Part shown: one piece after another, positions 10,101 through 20,994 of the stretch
How the letters are laid out: every line of letters starts with the position of its first letter
How positions within the stretch are numbered: the first letter of the stretch is position 1
DNA from: Ochromonas danica
Taxonomy: Eukaryota > Sar > Chrysophyceae > Chromulinales > Chromulinaceae
NCBI GenBank assembly: GCA_015146655.1
Contig: VKHL01000096.1
Location: 44,393-108,392, forward strand
Direction of reading: 5' to 3'
DNA: 64,000 nucleotides
Notes under the pieces: model-generated
The model's input: only the letters and a program-made list of their open reading frames with translations
Databases searched by the model: none
Told to the model about the DNA's origin: nothing
Program-made: the position numbers and the translations under genes

Positions 10101-11912
10101 TCAGAAGACGAAGAAGAATGTGTAAAGAAGACGAAGAGTGATCACTTCCTGAGGCCTGTTGGTGACGTCTTACTGGGATTTGTGCTTCATCAAATGGGAA
10201 AAGATGAAAAGGCTCTACGGACTCTCGCGCGGCATAACCTTTGTCCGCCTCGCTTGTTGTCGCTCACTTTGCTGGAAATGTTCATCAAACAAATTCTGCA
10301 CGTGCGCAGCGCAGTCAGCGAAGGCGATCGTGGCGATCCTTCCGATGACGAGGCCTTCCGACCTTTGCAATTTGTCGTCCGTGCCTGGAAACTCCATCCG
10401 ACCACAGGATTGCATGCTTTCCGTCTCCTGCTGGAGCTTCTTCATTCAGAACAGCAGAGCAAGCTCTGGCAGCAAGAAGCAAAGACAAAGCACACCCTAT
10501 ATGATCGCTCTGCTATGTTGCAAGAGTCATTTCGCAGTCTTCCAAGGTCTGGCTTGACCATGGACAAGGCGGAGAAGCGCTCAGTGTCCATCTCCATGTC
10601 GGGGCGCTTCAATCGCTTCCAGGAGTTCACATGGACTGAGCCAGTGACCAAGTCTCCAATCGTTAATGAGACGTATATTTGCACTCGTCTTGACACAACG
10701 GTATACTGCTTCTCTTCGTCTGGTTGACACTTCTTTTTCACTAACGTCATTTCTTGTGTCTTTGTTGTCTTTCTCAGGTTCATCCATGTGAGTTGTCCAT
10801 AGATCTGCTCATGCGGTTAAGAGAAGTACTTCGTTCCTATTCGCAAACGTCTGCCGCGGCCAAGTATTTAAACCGCGCAGCTGATGGGACCTGTCGATTG
10901 AAAGCTGATGGAGATATGCTGAAGGACATGCAGCATCTTTCGGCCTTCAAGAAGTTTGAAATCGAGACTTGCCAGCTTCAGGTTAGTCTTTATTTTGCTC
11001 TCCATGCTTACAAATCGATGATAATCACGTGATTGGAATAGAAAACTGATCTCACGGAGCTGAACAATAACGAGCGAGCTGTTTTCTTCATCAATGTCTT
11101 CAACACTATGATAGGTACATGCACTATACCGATCTTTGTTTGTTTGATGGGCCTGGTTGTGACTTGTCTGTTTGTTCCGTAAAATGCAGTACACTCCATG
11201 GTGCGCCTCATTCCCCAGTACAACAAGATTTCTGATTTCATGACTTTCCATCACATGGCCAAGTACAATATTGGGGGCTTGGTCTACTCACTCATGGATG
11301 TAAGCCGAGCAATGCAGTCTTTATGCTATTGAATGCTCATCATTGTCTCTGCCAATCAGATAAAGCAAGGCATTTTGCAGAGCAGTATGACAGCGCCTCA
11401 GATACTCAGTCCCTTCCCCACTGATCTGCGCTTCAATCGTAAGAACAACCAAACTGATCTTATCTCAAATAGTATGAATTAGTGTTTAATCACATCATAT
11501 GTGCATTTGATTTTCAGAGAAAGACCCGCGAAGACGATACTCCCTCGCCAATCCTATTCCTTATCTAACATTTTGTCTCAATCAGGGCATCGCGAGCAGC
11601 CCTGAGCTTTGTTTGTTGACTGATCCATCCTCTTTGGAGGTGGACATTGTGAACAATGCCGGCTCTTTTCTTCGTAGATTGGCTGTCTTTGATATACCGC
11701 ACCGTACCGTCGTTCTCCCCGCTTTATGCAAACCATTTTGGGCAGATTTTGGCAAGAAGAAGGAGGAGCTACTGCGAGATCTGGCCGCCACGATGGGACC
11801 TGAGTATGTGGAGAAGATGAAACAGATGGCAGGATCCTTCCGCCGCCGCGTGAAGATGACCTTCGCCACCTATGACCTCACTCCCACCTTCATCTTCACT
11901 GACAACATGTGA
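7101..11912 (+). CDS. DENN domain - PH-like - DUF547 protein (putative Rab GEF)
   Basis: Eight exons join in phase: 7101-9185, 9256-9405, 9468-10700, 10778-10981, 11042-11114, 11190-11299, 11360-11438 and 11518-11912 (about 1,442 residues; introns 60-79 nt). Residues ~75-310 look like a DENN module: NKVFALVSTFAIFSFCRSLL, EALLIESRLLVIS, FIPTLPPTWFEAIEAP, GTFIIGAEMD. Residues ~425-495 resemble a PH fold ending RDSRQLWMSMIEERI. A long acidic, Ser-rich linker follows. The last ~230 residues are a DUF547 domain (NNERAVFFINVFNTMIVHSM, AKYNIGGLVYSLMDIKQGIL, RRYSLANPIPYLTFCLNQ). DENN proteins exchange nucleotide on Rab GTPases, so a membrane-trafficking role is inferred. The start is the first ATG; an upstream exon is not excluded. 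DENN call moderate, DUF547 call strong. Confidence 0.78.
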
Positions 11913-12338
11913 GGCGAGCTACAGTATGCTTGCAGTAACGCGAACACTTTGCTAACTCACCTCGCTTCACTTCACAGCTAGACTGCTATTGTCTGCCTAT
12001 TGTTCTTAAAGTAGACTAACTGGTTATTTATTGAATAGATTCATTCAATCATTGTATTAATTTTGGACAAAGTCTTCCTTTCTCCATTCTTTGATGCCTA
12101 GCTCACTTACAGTATACTATCATACTTGTAGTATATAATAGATGGTCAACAGCTGAGATGACCTCTGCTATCATACACTACAGTAGAATAGTATTCTGCT
12201 GCATCAAGACGAAAGAGTCCAGAGCAGAACAACAGAAATTAGTTAGTTAGACTAATTGACATAACCAAGACACCACACACACACACAAGAAAGAGAAGAG
12301 ACGGAAGGAAGATGACGACGACAATCACATAGCAGAGC
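11913..12338. other. Convergent 3' spacer with a short CA microsatellite
   Basis: AT-rich sequence between two converging genes. It holds a short (CA)n run near 12273-12287 and TTAG repeats just before it. No gene seen. Confidence 0.6.
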
Positions 12339-12699
12339 TCAGCCTATTCTGGGAGGCCTCACGACTTTCCCCGAGGCGTTGACGAAGATTCGCACACGAT
12401 CGGCGCGGTAGTCCATAGTTGTCATGGCGTTCTGGAATGAACACGACAGTGAGCAGCAGCCAGCAGAGAGAGAGAGAAAGAAGAGGAGCGCTTACATGAG
12501 GAACAGTGACCACTTGGAGCTCTGGCCTCTCCTTCTGAATGATCTCCGCCACGATGAATCCTTCTTGTCCCACCAGCTGAGACCACTCGTTCCGATTGTG
12601 CAGGTGTCCGTGCAGCTGGTCGGGGCTGGGGCTGGCCTCGGAGAAGGACATGATGACGAGGAAGAGAAGAACAATGACGACAAGCAGAGGGGAAGGCAT
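12339..12699 (-). CDS. Secreted potato inhibitor I family serine protease inhibitor
   Basis: Two exons (12699-12496, 12431-12339; 64-nt intron) give 98 residues. The first ~25 form a signal peptide (LLVVIVLLFLVIMSFSEA), so the product enters the secretory pathway. The mature part is the chymotrypsin-inhibitor-2/eglin fold: EWSQLVGQEGFIVAEIIQKE, then PELQVVTVPH, the reactive-site loop TTMDYRADRVRIFVN, and the classic end RPPRIG. By alignment to CI-2 and eglin the scissile bond would be Met-Asp (P1 Met), suggesting action on subtilisin/chymotrypsin-like proteases. The ATG at 12699 was preferred over an upstream GTG. The gene is divergent from eEF1B-gamma, sharing a 170-bp spacer. Known family, inferred target. 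Confidence 0.9.
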
Positions 12700-12869
12700 T
12701 AATCCCCACACACTCTTCTTTCAGTCCGCTTTCAGTTTATCCTCCCAACTCATCCATCGTCCAGATCTCCAAATCTTGGATCTGAGTGGTTAACTTGTCG
12801 CCTTCGCAGCCACTCGTCCCACCCAAGCGGCTGCAGATTCATTGACTTAATTGACTTCTTCATCCCACC

Positions 12870-14225
12870 ATGGCCACCTACAAGCTCTACACCGACGCCG
12901 GAAACTTCCGTGCCTTTAAGATCTTGATCGCTGCCGAGTATGCGCAGGTTGCTGTCGAAGTGCCTGACTTCAAGCTGGGCCAGGACAACCAGACCCCTGC
13001 CTTCCTCGCCAAGTCTCCTCTCGGCCGCGTGCCCGTGCTCGACACCCCCGCTGGCGCCATCTTCGAGAGCAATGCCATCGCTCGTTATGTCGCTCGCCTC
13101 CGCCCTGACGTGGAGCTCCTGGGCACTTCCTTCTTCGAGTCTGCCCAGGTGGACTCCTGGATTGACTTCTCCGCTCATGACCTCGAGCTGCCCGCCTCTC
13201 TCTGGTTCTACCCCGTCCTTGGCACTATTCCTGCCAACGCCGCTGTGATCCAGAAGGCTAAGGCTGACTTGGCCAAGGGCCTCGCCGTGCTGAACGCCCA
13301 CCTCGCTGACAAGACCTTCCTGGTCGGCGAGAAGGTCACTCTCGCGGATATCACCGTGGCCTCCACCCTCGTCTACCCTTTCAAGTTCGTCGCTGACGCT
13401 GCCTACCGCGCTGCCTTCCCTCACGTGGTGCGCTGGTTCGTGACTCTTGTCAACCAGCCCCAGTTCGCCGCTGTGGTGGGAACTGTCGTGCTCGCTGAGA
13501 AGGAGTTGGAGAAGGGCACCATCGTGGCCACCAAGTCCAGCGGCGACAACAAGAAGAACAACGCCGCTCCTAAGGAGAAGAAGGCCAAGGAGGAGAAGAA
13601 GCCCAAGGAAGAGAAGAAGCCCAAGGAAGAGAAGCCAAAGGAAGAGAAGAAGCCCAAGGAGGAGAAGAAGAAGGCCAAGAAGGACGACGACGATGATGGC
13701 GAGGACGAGGACCTTGTTCCTCAGGAGAAGAAGGCTGAGCACCCCTTCAAGATCTTGGACAAGACCAACCCCACTCCCTTCGTCATGGACACCTGGAAGA
13801 AGACCTACTCCAACTGCGCGGACTACAAGGACGCCATGAACACCTTCTGGGAGACCTTCGATGCCAACGGATGGTCCATCTTCCGCGGCGACTACAAGTA
13901 CAACGAGGAGTGCAAGGTGCTCTTCATGACCTCCAACCTCATCGGAGGATTCATTCAGCGCACTGAGGAGATCCGAAAGTGGCTCTTCGGCACCATGACC
14001 ATCCGCGGCGTGGAGGGCGAGGGCATGAAGGTCACTGGCTACTTCCTCATTCGCGGCGACTCCATCCAGCCCCTCATTGCTTGCAATGACGACGCTGAGT
14101 GCTACGAGTGGACCAAGATCTCCGTCCCCGCCTCCGAGGAGGACAAGCAGAAGCTCTACGACTACTGGTGCAGCGAGGGTCCTCTCGACGGAGAGGCTTG
14201 CCTCGACTCCAGAGTCTACAAATAA
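12870..14225 (+). CDS. EEF1G: Translation elongation factor 1B subunit gamma
   Basis: One exon, 451 residues. The N-terminal ~215 residues form a glutathione-S-transferase fold (KLYTDAGNFRAFKILIAAEY, SPLGRVPVLDTPAGAIFESN, then an all-helical part). Residues ~220-285 are a Lys/Glu-rich linker built from repeated PKEEKK units. The C-terminal ~160 residues are the conserved EF1G domain (HPFKILDKTNPTPFVMDTWK, FDANGWSIFRGDYKYNEECK, ending SEGPLDGEACLDSRVYK). The subunit anchors the eEF1B complex that recycles eEF1A-GDP. The gene uses a strongly C-ending codon set, which creates long antisense shadow frames and suggests high expression. Confidence 0.97.
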   Translation: MATYKLYTDAGNFRAFKILIAAEYAQVAVEVPDFKLGQDNQTPAFLAKSPLGRVPVLDTPAGAIFESNAIARYVARLRPDVELLGTSFFESAQVDSWIDFSAHDLELPASLWFYPVLGTIPANAAVIQKAKADLAKGLAVLNAHLADKTFLVGEKVTLADITVASTLVYPFKFVADAAYRAAFPHVVRWFVTLVNQPQFAAVVGTVVLAEKELEKGTIVATKSSGDNKKNNAAPKEKKAKEEKKPKEEKKPKEEKPKEEKKPKEEKKKAKKDDDDDGEDEDLVPQEKKAEHPFKILDKTNPTPFVMDTWKKTYSNCADYKDAMNTFWETFDANGWSIFRGDYKYNEECKVLFMTSNLIGGFIQRTEEIRKWLFGTMTIRGVEGEGMKVTGYFLIRGDSIQPLIACNDDAECYEWTKISVPASEEDKQKLYDYWCSEGPLDGEACLDSRVYK

Positions 14226-14439
14226 ATGATGAGAGGGATGATGGAGATTGATCGAGAGAAGAGGATTGAGTGAAGGGTGGGTGCTGCCAGAGGGGAAGAG
14301 GTGGCGATGTGAGCGATGGGCTGCTAAGCTAAGCTAGATAACGCTATGTAACCTAATCGCTGCTGTCAGTTTGTCTTTCTCGATGATCTCTATTTACACT
14401 ATCATTAGTCACTGTAGCTGCTGTCATTGTCTCTGTCAT

Positions 14440-16120
14440 TTAGTCTTCCTTGTCCTTCTGCTTCACTGCCTCCTCCTCCTGCTCCTGCTCCAATCGGGCC
14501 AAGGCACGCAAAGAAGGCGGACAAAACACTTTCCTGTCACACATCGGGCCAATGAACAATGTAAGCAGCAAACAACGAGCAATGCAAGCGGTGCAGACTG
14601 ACCGCAGGGCAGTGAGGAAGGGGATCTGGTAGATGTTGCGGGGCAGCAGCTGGCCAGGGTCTTGCTCGATGAGGTCGGGGATGCGCTCCGCCCCCGCGGC
14701 TTCCAACTGCTCGATCATGACGCGCACCGCTTGCTGCAGACAATCCCATGAGAGCTATCAGAGCTATCCAAGCAGTCGAGATGGCTCACCTTTCGATATC
14801 CCGCGGGCTTATGAAAGGAGAAGCCTTGAGGCAAGCAGCCCACGAAGTCCTCCTCTGCACTCTTGCCTTCTCTCGACTCTGCAGCACCTTCCGCAGAAGA
14901 GGAAGAGGCGAGGGGTAGTTCAGCAGTAGCAGGAGGGGGAGGAGGAGGTGGTGGGAGTGATCCCTCCGCCAAGCGCTTGAGATACCTCCGATGGCCTTTA
15001 ACGAGCGCATCATGTGCTTGACGGATGGAAGACCATTTGAAGGTCTCGTTAGTGGTCTGTCCGCGGTAGATCAAGTAGAGGTGGTAGACGAGGAAGGCCC
15101 CCACAGCGACGGCCATGACGGCGGCGAGCACGAAGATGATGAAGATCGCCATCTGAGAGTTGAGCACGTAGATGGCCACGATCGACCAGGTGGGGACGAA
15201 CTCCTGCCCCGTCCGTCGATCAATAAACAGAGTGCTGAGCAGGCGGCGCTGCACGACCTCACTGGCCAGCACGCCCCCCAAGACGAAAGAGCCGTAAGCG
15301 AAGAAGAGCGCGTTGGTGAGCAGGAAGAGCAGGAAGTAGCCGTGGTTCAGCTCGCCCACGCACTGGTTCAGCCTGCACATTAACAACCACCACCACTGAG
15401 TGAGTGAGCAGGACCAGACAGCAAGACAGCAAGCAAGGGCTAGGAGAGTGATGGTCACCAGATGCAGTGATGGTCGAAGGTCGGCACACAGACGCCACAG
15501 AGTGAACAGTGCTTGGACCGTGCCAGCTGTGCACAGAGAGACACACACAGTGTTGTCAGACAGAAAGACAGAGACAGAGACAGAGAGAGAGGTCTACCCA
15601 CCTTGGGCACCTGGCAAGTCTTGCAGAACATGTCGCTGGCGTAGAGCAATCCGTCGAAAGGCTCGTGGGCGAAGCAGGCGGCGGTCTGCGCGGTCACCCT
15701 CCCAGGAGACACGGTGCACGCCCAGTAGAAGGTGAGGTGGCACAGCAAGACGCCGGCGATGGCGATGTAGCGGTGCACCTCAGGCACGTAGACCATTGGC
15801 AGCTGCGGGTCACCGTATAGCAGCCAGCACAGGAAGGCTCCGTTGAGGATGGCCAGGTAGACCATCTGCATGATGGGGTTGCGCTGGTTCATCACATAGT
15901 CATAAGCGCCATGCAGCACTCGCCACACTCGCTGCCCTGCGAGGCGCACGACTGCCTGGCGGAAGAGGCGAGGCAGTCGCACGGACAGAAAGCGAGCGAT
16001 GCTGCCACCGCAGCCCTCCTCCTCTGGATCAGCACAGCAGAAGAGGAAGATGATGAAGGCGAAGACTAGCACATAGAGCAGCAGCACGAAGGCCAGGCCT
16101 GGAGAGACAGAAGAGATCAT
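14440..16120 (-). CDS. DHHC-type protein S-acyltransferase (palmitoyltransferase)
   Basis: Five exons (16120-15602, 15526-15459, 15372-14790, 14733-14603, 14533-14440) join in phase to 464 residues; introns 56-86 nt. The Cys-rich core spans exons 1-3: FCKTCQVPK, SKHCSLCGVCVPTFDHHC, WLNQCVGELNHGYFLLF, with the catalytic DHHC near residue 193. Two membrane spans precede and two follow it, giving the typical four-pass topology. The C-terminal cytosolic tail has a polyproline run and a Ser/Glu-rich stretch. The enzyme transfers palmitate to protein cysteines on Golgi/ER or plasma membrane. The ATG at 16120 begins in an open frame; an additional upstream exon ending at a good GT donor near 16139 was considered, but its phase does not fit. 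Confidence 0.92.
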
Positions 16121-16609
16121 ACCGTAGCTATTCACTTACCTCACCGCCACCTTGTACTGGGACTGAAAAACAGTTTTCCTACCTTCTTCCAACAATAAAC
16201 GAGCTTCTTCTTCTGCTACACTGCGACGGTGCACTGTGTTAGGTGTCTGCTGATGTAATCTAATGTAGCCTAGATCTTGTTGACTATTGGATGCAATCTG
16301 TCGTAATGCTAACAAGAAACAACACAATCATGTCCTAACGAAAACTATCTAATTATATAGTTTACAATTAGACTAGGCAGGTCCTAAACTAAACTAGGCT
16401 AGAGCAATAGAAACAAGTCTACTTCAACAGTTCCTTCTCACAAGAACTGCGGCGGGCCAATAGCACTCACTAGAATGACAAGACAACAACACACAGTCTC
16501 GATCTATGTACAGCAGGACAGAACAGAATGTATTGATGTGGAGGCACTACCGAGGTAGTGCGGCGCTTATGTGTTGCTAAACAGAGGATGTGCTGAGGCG
16601 AGAAGACGA
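16121..16609. other. Intergenic spacer upstream of the DHHC gene
   Basis: Nearly 490 bp, AT-rich in its left half. A 63-codon minus-strand frame (16136-16327) is open but cannot be joined to the DHHC gene in phase. No recognisable gene. Confidence 0.4.
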
Positions 16610-19600
16610 TCAACTCAGAGGAATGGGTAGCAGCTCAGGGCAAGCGGACGCTTGGACCAACTCGAGCAGCTCGTGCCGTCCCAAACGACTCTCGACAACA
16701 GCCAGCTGGTTCTTCATGAGCTCCGCTACTGGCTGGGCCACCGAGACGTCGCTGGCAAGGAGGCGACAGAGGCGGTCGCGCACACCCACTGCAGAGGCGG
16801 AATTGGCGAGGAACTGCAAGAAACAGGTGCAGCCGTCGTCCAGCAGATCCGCTGCTTCTCTTCCAGCAGCACAACCCATCTTAGAGCTACAAGCACACCC
16901 ACTCGTTTCAGATGAAGGCTCCACATAAATGTCCTCTTCCCCAGTCCTCACAATGAGCTCGTCCACGCTTCTTATCCACTGCTCTTGAACCTTTTCCCCT
17001 CCCTGAGGATGTAGGAATGTCTGCTGCAACATGCGATGGAAGAGCGATACCGCTGTCAGCACCAATCGAGCGCTTGTTTCATTCGAGGCACTTGCTTGAG
17101 TCACAGCGACCCAAGCAGCAATCATCCACGAGCGAAGACAGAGAAGTCCCCCGGGCACGCACTCCAGCTGGTGAATCACTTCTGAGGAGGTGTTCGCAGG
17201 CTGCAGTAAAGCCGCCACTAGCCCTTCCAGACACATCTTGGAGGTCGTGGACTGCTGGGCTTCACATTGCTGCCGACAGACCAGCTGGGCCAACACTGAC
17301 AAAGCCACGGCTCTGTGCGTCGCTCCTGCTACACCTGTTACACCATTCTCATTGCTTGCTGGACAAGGAGCGAGGAGGTGCTGCATAGCAGACGATAATA
17401 TCCCACTCTTCTGGAGAACATCCACAACATATTGAGTGGCGTTGGGGTCAACATCTTCGCGAGATTGCAACAGGATGGAGAAGAGCAGGCGCTGGAGGGT
17501 GTATAGCTGAGAGCCTCCAGATCCCATATCAGCTGTTGGAGCATTCAGAAAGGAAGCTGGGCAGAGACAACTCAACAAGCCAGACACTACTTCGCGCACT
17601 TCCTCGTCAGCAAGCCACGATCCCGAAGGAGAAGTTTGAACTGCATAAGCCTGCAAGAGGTTGACAGTGGTGACGATAGCATATTCCAAGTCCATCCTCT
17701 CTTTGTCCTGAGCTCCACCACTACCTCTCGACAGCAGGTGATGGAGGGGCGGACCAAGAATTGCGAGCAGAGGGTCTGCTGCGAGTGGACAGGCACCACA
17801 TCGCAGATACTCACTGGGAGCCGTTCGAACCAACGCGAGCCAGAAAGCAAGTGCTTCATCAAGCAACACGCTGACCGTGACGAGGAGGCTGCATGTGTTC
17901 GCAGGTCGAGTGGGACGAGGAAAAGGGACTTTAGCACAGCGGGCGGGGGTCAAAGCAGGGAAAGGATAGCGACTATCGCTAACTCCAAAGGCATCTAGAA
18001 GGACAGGCAGATAAAAGCCTTCTACAGAATGACTGACACCGCCTGCTGTTTCCACCAGAGCACGGAAAACCTACAGGGAAACACAACAGTTCCATTAGAC
18101 AAGCAAGAAGAGGAAGGAGAGAGGAAGACTTCTTCTATTACCTCAAGCACACCGCGGCGAACCATATCTGATGGCTCCAGGAAAAGCCAAAGACGAACAA
18201 GATACTCCGAGAGGGGTATCAAGAGTTGCTCCATGGAGCCGTTTTGGAAGTTTAACAGGCGAATCAAGTCGGCGCTGGTCTGCAAGATACCAAGTCGAAC
18301 TTCACTCTGCTTTAGCTCCCACACTAGCCGACAGAGGCCAGACAATGCAGGCATTGCACAAGGGGGTAGCAAAGCGGGTTGAAAGGAAGGCACTTGCAGC
18401 AGTTTATCTAACGCACGCACTGTGAACAGCTTGACCACAACATCTGATCGAGCTTCACAAGCCACAAGATCCGACAAGAACCGCAACACCACTTGCTGCA
18501 CAGAGATATCGAAGAAAGGAAGATAAGTGGCCAGCAGCCACAGCAGACGAGCTCTCAGCAATTGCTGTTTCTGCGCAGGCCAGGCCCCGGCCGCTGGGTC
18601 GACCAGCAAGAGGTTGAGCAAAGGACCGAGGCCATCCACTAACCACTTCGTGGCTCCTCGGCACTTCTTCTTCTCTTCGTTCACCTCGTTCTCGCTCTCA
18701 ACTTCACATGCCCCTTCTTCTAAGGAAGCTTCCCCATAAGAAGCGTCCAAGCGCTGGGCAATGAGATCGACCGCAAGGCCAGCACAAAGGTACATCGAGT
18801 CCCAGTAAGCCAAACTCGAAGGCTGTGGATTCATTATGGCTTCTTTCTGCTTCTCATAGTCCAGCAAGGCAGGGAGGATTTCTTCCAAAACTGCTTCGCT
18901 CTCTAGCCGAACGAGACCCTTGAACACTTGCACAGCAGCAGCTCGGACTGCACTGCTCTCTTCTCCGCCAGGATCTTGCTCCAAAGCAAAGTAATCCTCG
19001 GGATTATCTGTCCACAGACTCAGCTGCGCAGGAGTGAGCGGGAGGAATGTGCTTGTCAAGGTGCGCAACAAAACCAAACAGTTCTCACGAGAAAAGAAGA
19101 CTCGCCGCATCTCTTGGACACGTTGCGAAGCACTCTCCGCTTCTTCTTCTTCCATAGCATCGAAGCATGCGACAGACTTGTCAGGGTTGGAGAAGTGAAG
19201 GTGGCTGTTCTCGTAGACAGGAGCGGTCAGAAGGGTCGCCAGAAAGCGCAACCCTGCAAGAGACACCGCATGTAAAGGAAGAACTTCTTTCTCTTCGCAG
19301 TTAGGCGTAGAGGAGAATCGAGTGTTGGAGCATTCTTCTTCGTGCAGATGATGGCAGAAGAAGGGCACGAAGGGCTGCAGCAAGGGGAACGCCTTCAGCG
19401 GGTACCTGCACAGCACAGAGGCGGGTAACTCCGCAAGAGTGCGCACCATCTTTGTGAGCAAATAGGTAGTGGCGATGATTCCACGGCGACAAAGAGGGGC
19501 GGGAGGCATGACTTCATCGTCATCCTCTTCCAGGTAGTGGTCCACAGTCACCTCCACTTTCTCCAGCTCTGTTTGGGAATCAAGAAGCACAGAGGAAGGA

Positions 19601-20472
19601 GAAGGCGGGAAGCAAGGAGAGGAAGGGAACGATGAAGTCGGCGACTCATATAGCTTTCGAACGGCAGGTCTGGATGCTCGTAAGTACCCCGTGAAGACCT
19701 TCAACGCTGCTAAGAAGGTCTGCCAGAAACAGCCAAAGCACCCACAGCGCTCTTGTAACTGCACAAAAGCTGTGTTGAGGACGATGGACATGGTGCGAGA
19801 CAAGATGTTGCACATCGCCAGCAGAGCTTCGAGGCTGCGAGGACTGCTGGAGGAGGGGGAGGCCAACTGCGCCTGCAACGTCTTTAATTTGGTTGCCCAA
19901 AGCTTTGATAGTGCTACAAATATCTTGATACATAGCTCAAGGAAATGTCGATGCAGCTTGCAGTCCTGCTTAGAGTGGCGCTGCAGCTCTTCGCAGAGGA
20001 GATAGAGGCAGGAGGCTGCGCGATAGGCTGAGAGGAATTCATCCTTTTGAATGGTCTGCACTACACTGCAAAAGATATCCCTCCATCCCTCTGGCCAGCA
20101 TATACGAGCGATCTTGGCTGCGAGGTCGTGCAGCTGGCGGGCGACTCGGCAGTCGGGCTCGTCCACGTAGGAGGCCAAGAACTGCTTGAGATGCGTGCGC
20201 ACTGCCTCTTGGCCTGCGCTGTGGTCGTCTGATTTCCAGTATTTCGAAGCTTCATTCTTCAAGATAATGGCTGCTAGTTGACGACATGGTTGTGAACAAG
20301 TGGCGCCGATGTCGTGGATGTCAACGATTCGTGTGAGAATGACGATGTATTGCAAGGGGGAGCGGTCAAAGCCCTCTAAGACGTCCATCATGTGGCGTCG
20401 AAGGTGTGGACATTGAGCATGACAGGCTTGGAAGAGGGCTTCCTTCACCTGGTCGGCATGAATAGGTTCCAT
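16610..20472 (-). CDS. Importin-beta family nuclear transport receptor (importin-11-like)
   Basis: Two exons (20472-18142 and 18070-16610) separated by a 71-nt intron encode about 1,263 residues. Near the N-terminus (residues ~63-80) lies an importin-beta N-terminal signature, CRQLAAIILKNEASKYWKS, preceded by a helix typical of the Ran-binding repeat. The rest is all-helical and HEAT-repeat-like, with acidic insertions such as DHYLEEDDDEVMPP. Such karyopherins carry cargo through nuclear pores under Ran-GTP control. The closest remembered family is importin-11/Kap120; the protein is longer than the usual ~1,000 residues because of low-complexity inserts. Family assignment moderate to good; the specific orthologue is a guess. 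MOG1, another Ran-cycle gene, lies 41 kb away in the same window. Confidence 0.72.
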
Positions 20473-20994
20473 CAGAATCGGGTCAGGAAATGAGTGAGAT
20501 CTGGAGGAACTGTGCGGTCTCTACTAGGAGAAGACGTCTAAGAGTTTCTAAAAGTTAAGTAGCAAGAAGAGTTCTGATCAGTTTAAGATTGACAAGTGGT
20601 GGCCAGGATGGTCATGTCTTTCTGTCGGAAGTCTCTCTCATGCCATCACAGCCCAGCAGCACTCACTCACTCAGTCAGTCACTCAGTCACAGTCAGTCAC
20701 AGCAGCAGAGCACAGCTCACGCCTTGTTTAACCTTCTTAGCGCTTCTAAAACACCACCGGGGCGCCAAGACCTTCTTAAGTTAACCTCCTTGAGAGAAGT
20801 GACAAGATTAAATTTACGTTGCTTAGACTATTGCGGTAGAAGTGACTAGACAAATTATCATGGACGCCAATGGTGTTCACTTGATTTGCACTATTGGAGT
20901 GCAATCAACACAAACCATGGGATACTGAGAAAGCAGGCACAGCTTTACATTTCAACCAACAGTGTAGCCCACTAAAGTTCGTCAAATGTTGGGA
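20473..20994. other. Intergenic spacer with CAGTCACT-like low complexity
   Basis: Spacer between two genes on the same strand. Positions ~20660-20700 carry imperfect repeats of CACTCAGTCAGTCA type. The ORFs here lack homology signal. Confidence 0.5.

Noticed and set aside
12750-13742. 330-codon minus-strand frame opposite eEF1B-gamma
   Set aside because: Leu/Gly/His-rich shadow of a highly biased gene; no homology signal.
16136-16327. Upstream minus-strand exon for the DHHC gene
   Set aside because: It ends at a good GT donor, but joining to the next acceptor breaks the frame; the ATG at 16120 gives a complete protein.
20589-20849. Plus-strand ORFs in the importin/mTERF spacer
   Set aside because: Composed largely of Ser/Gln/His from CACTCAGTCA-type repeats; no homology.
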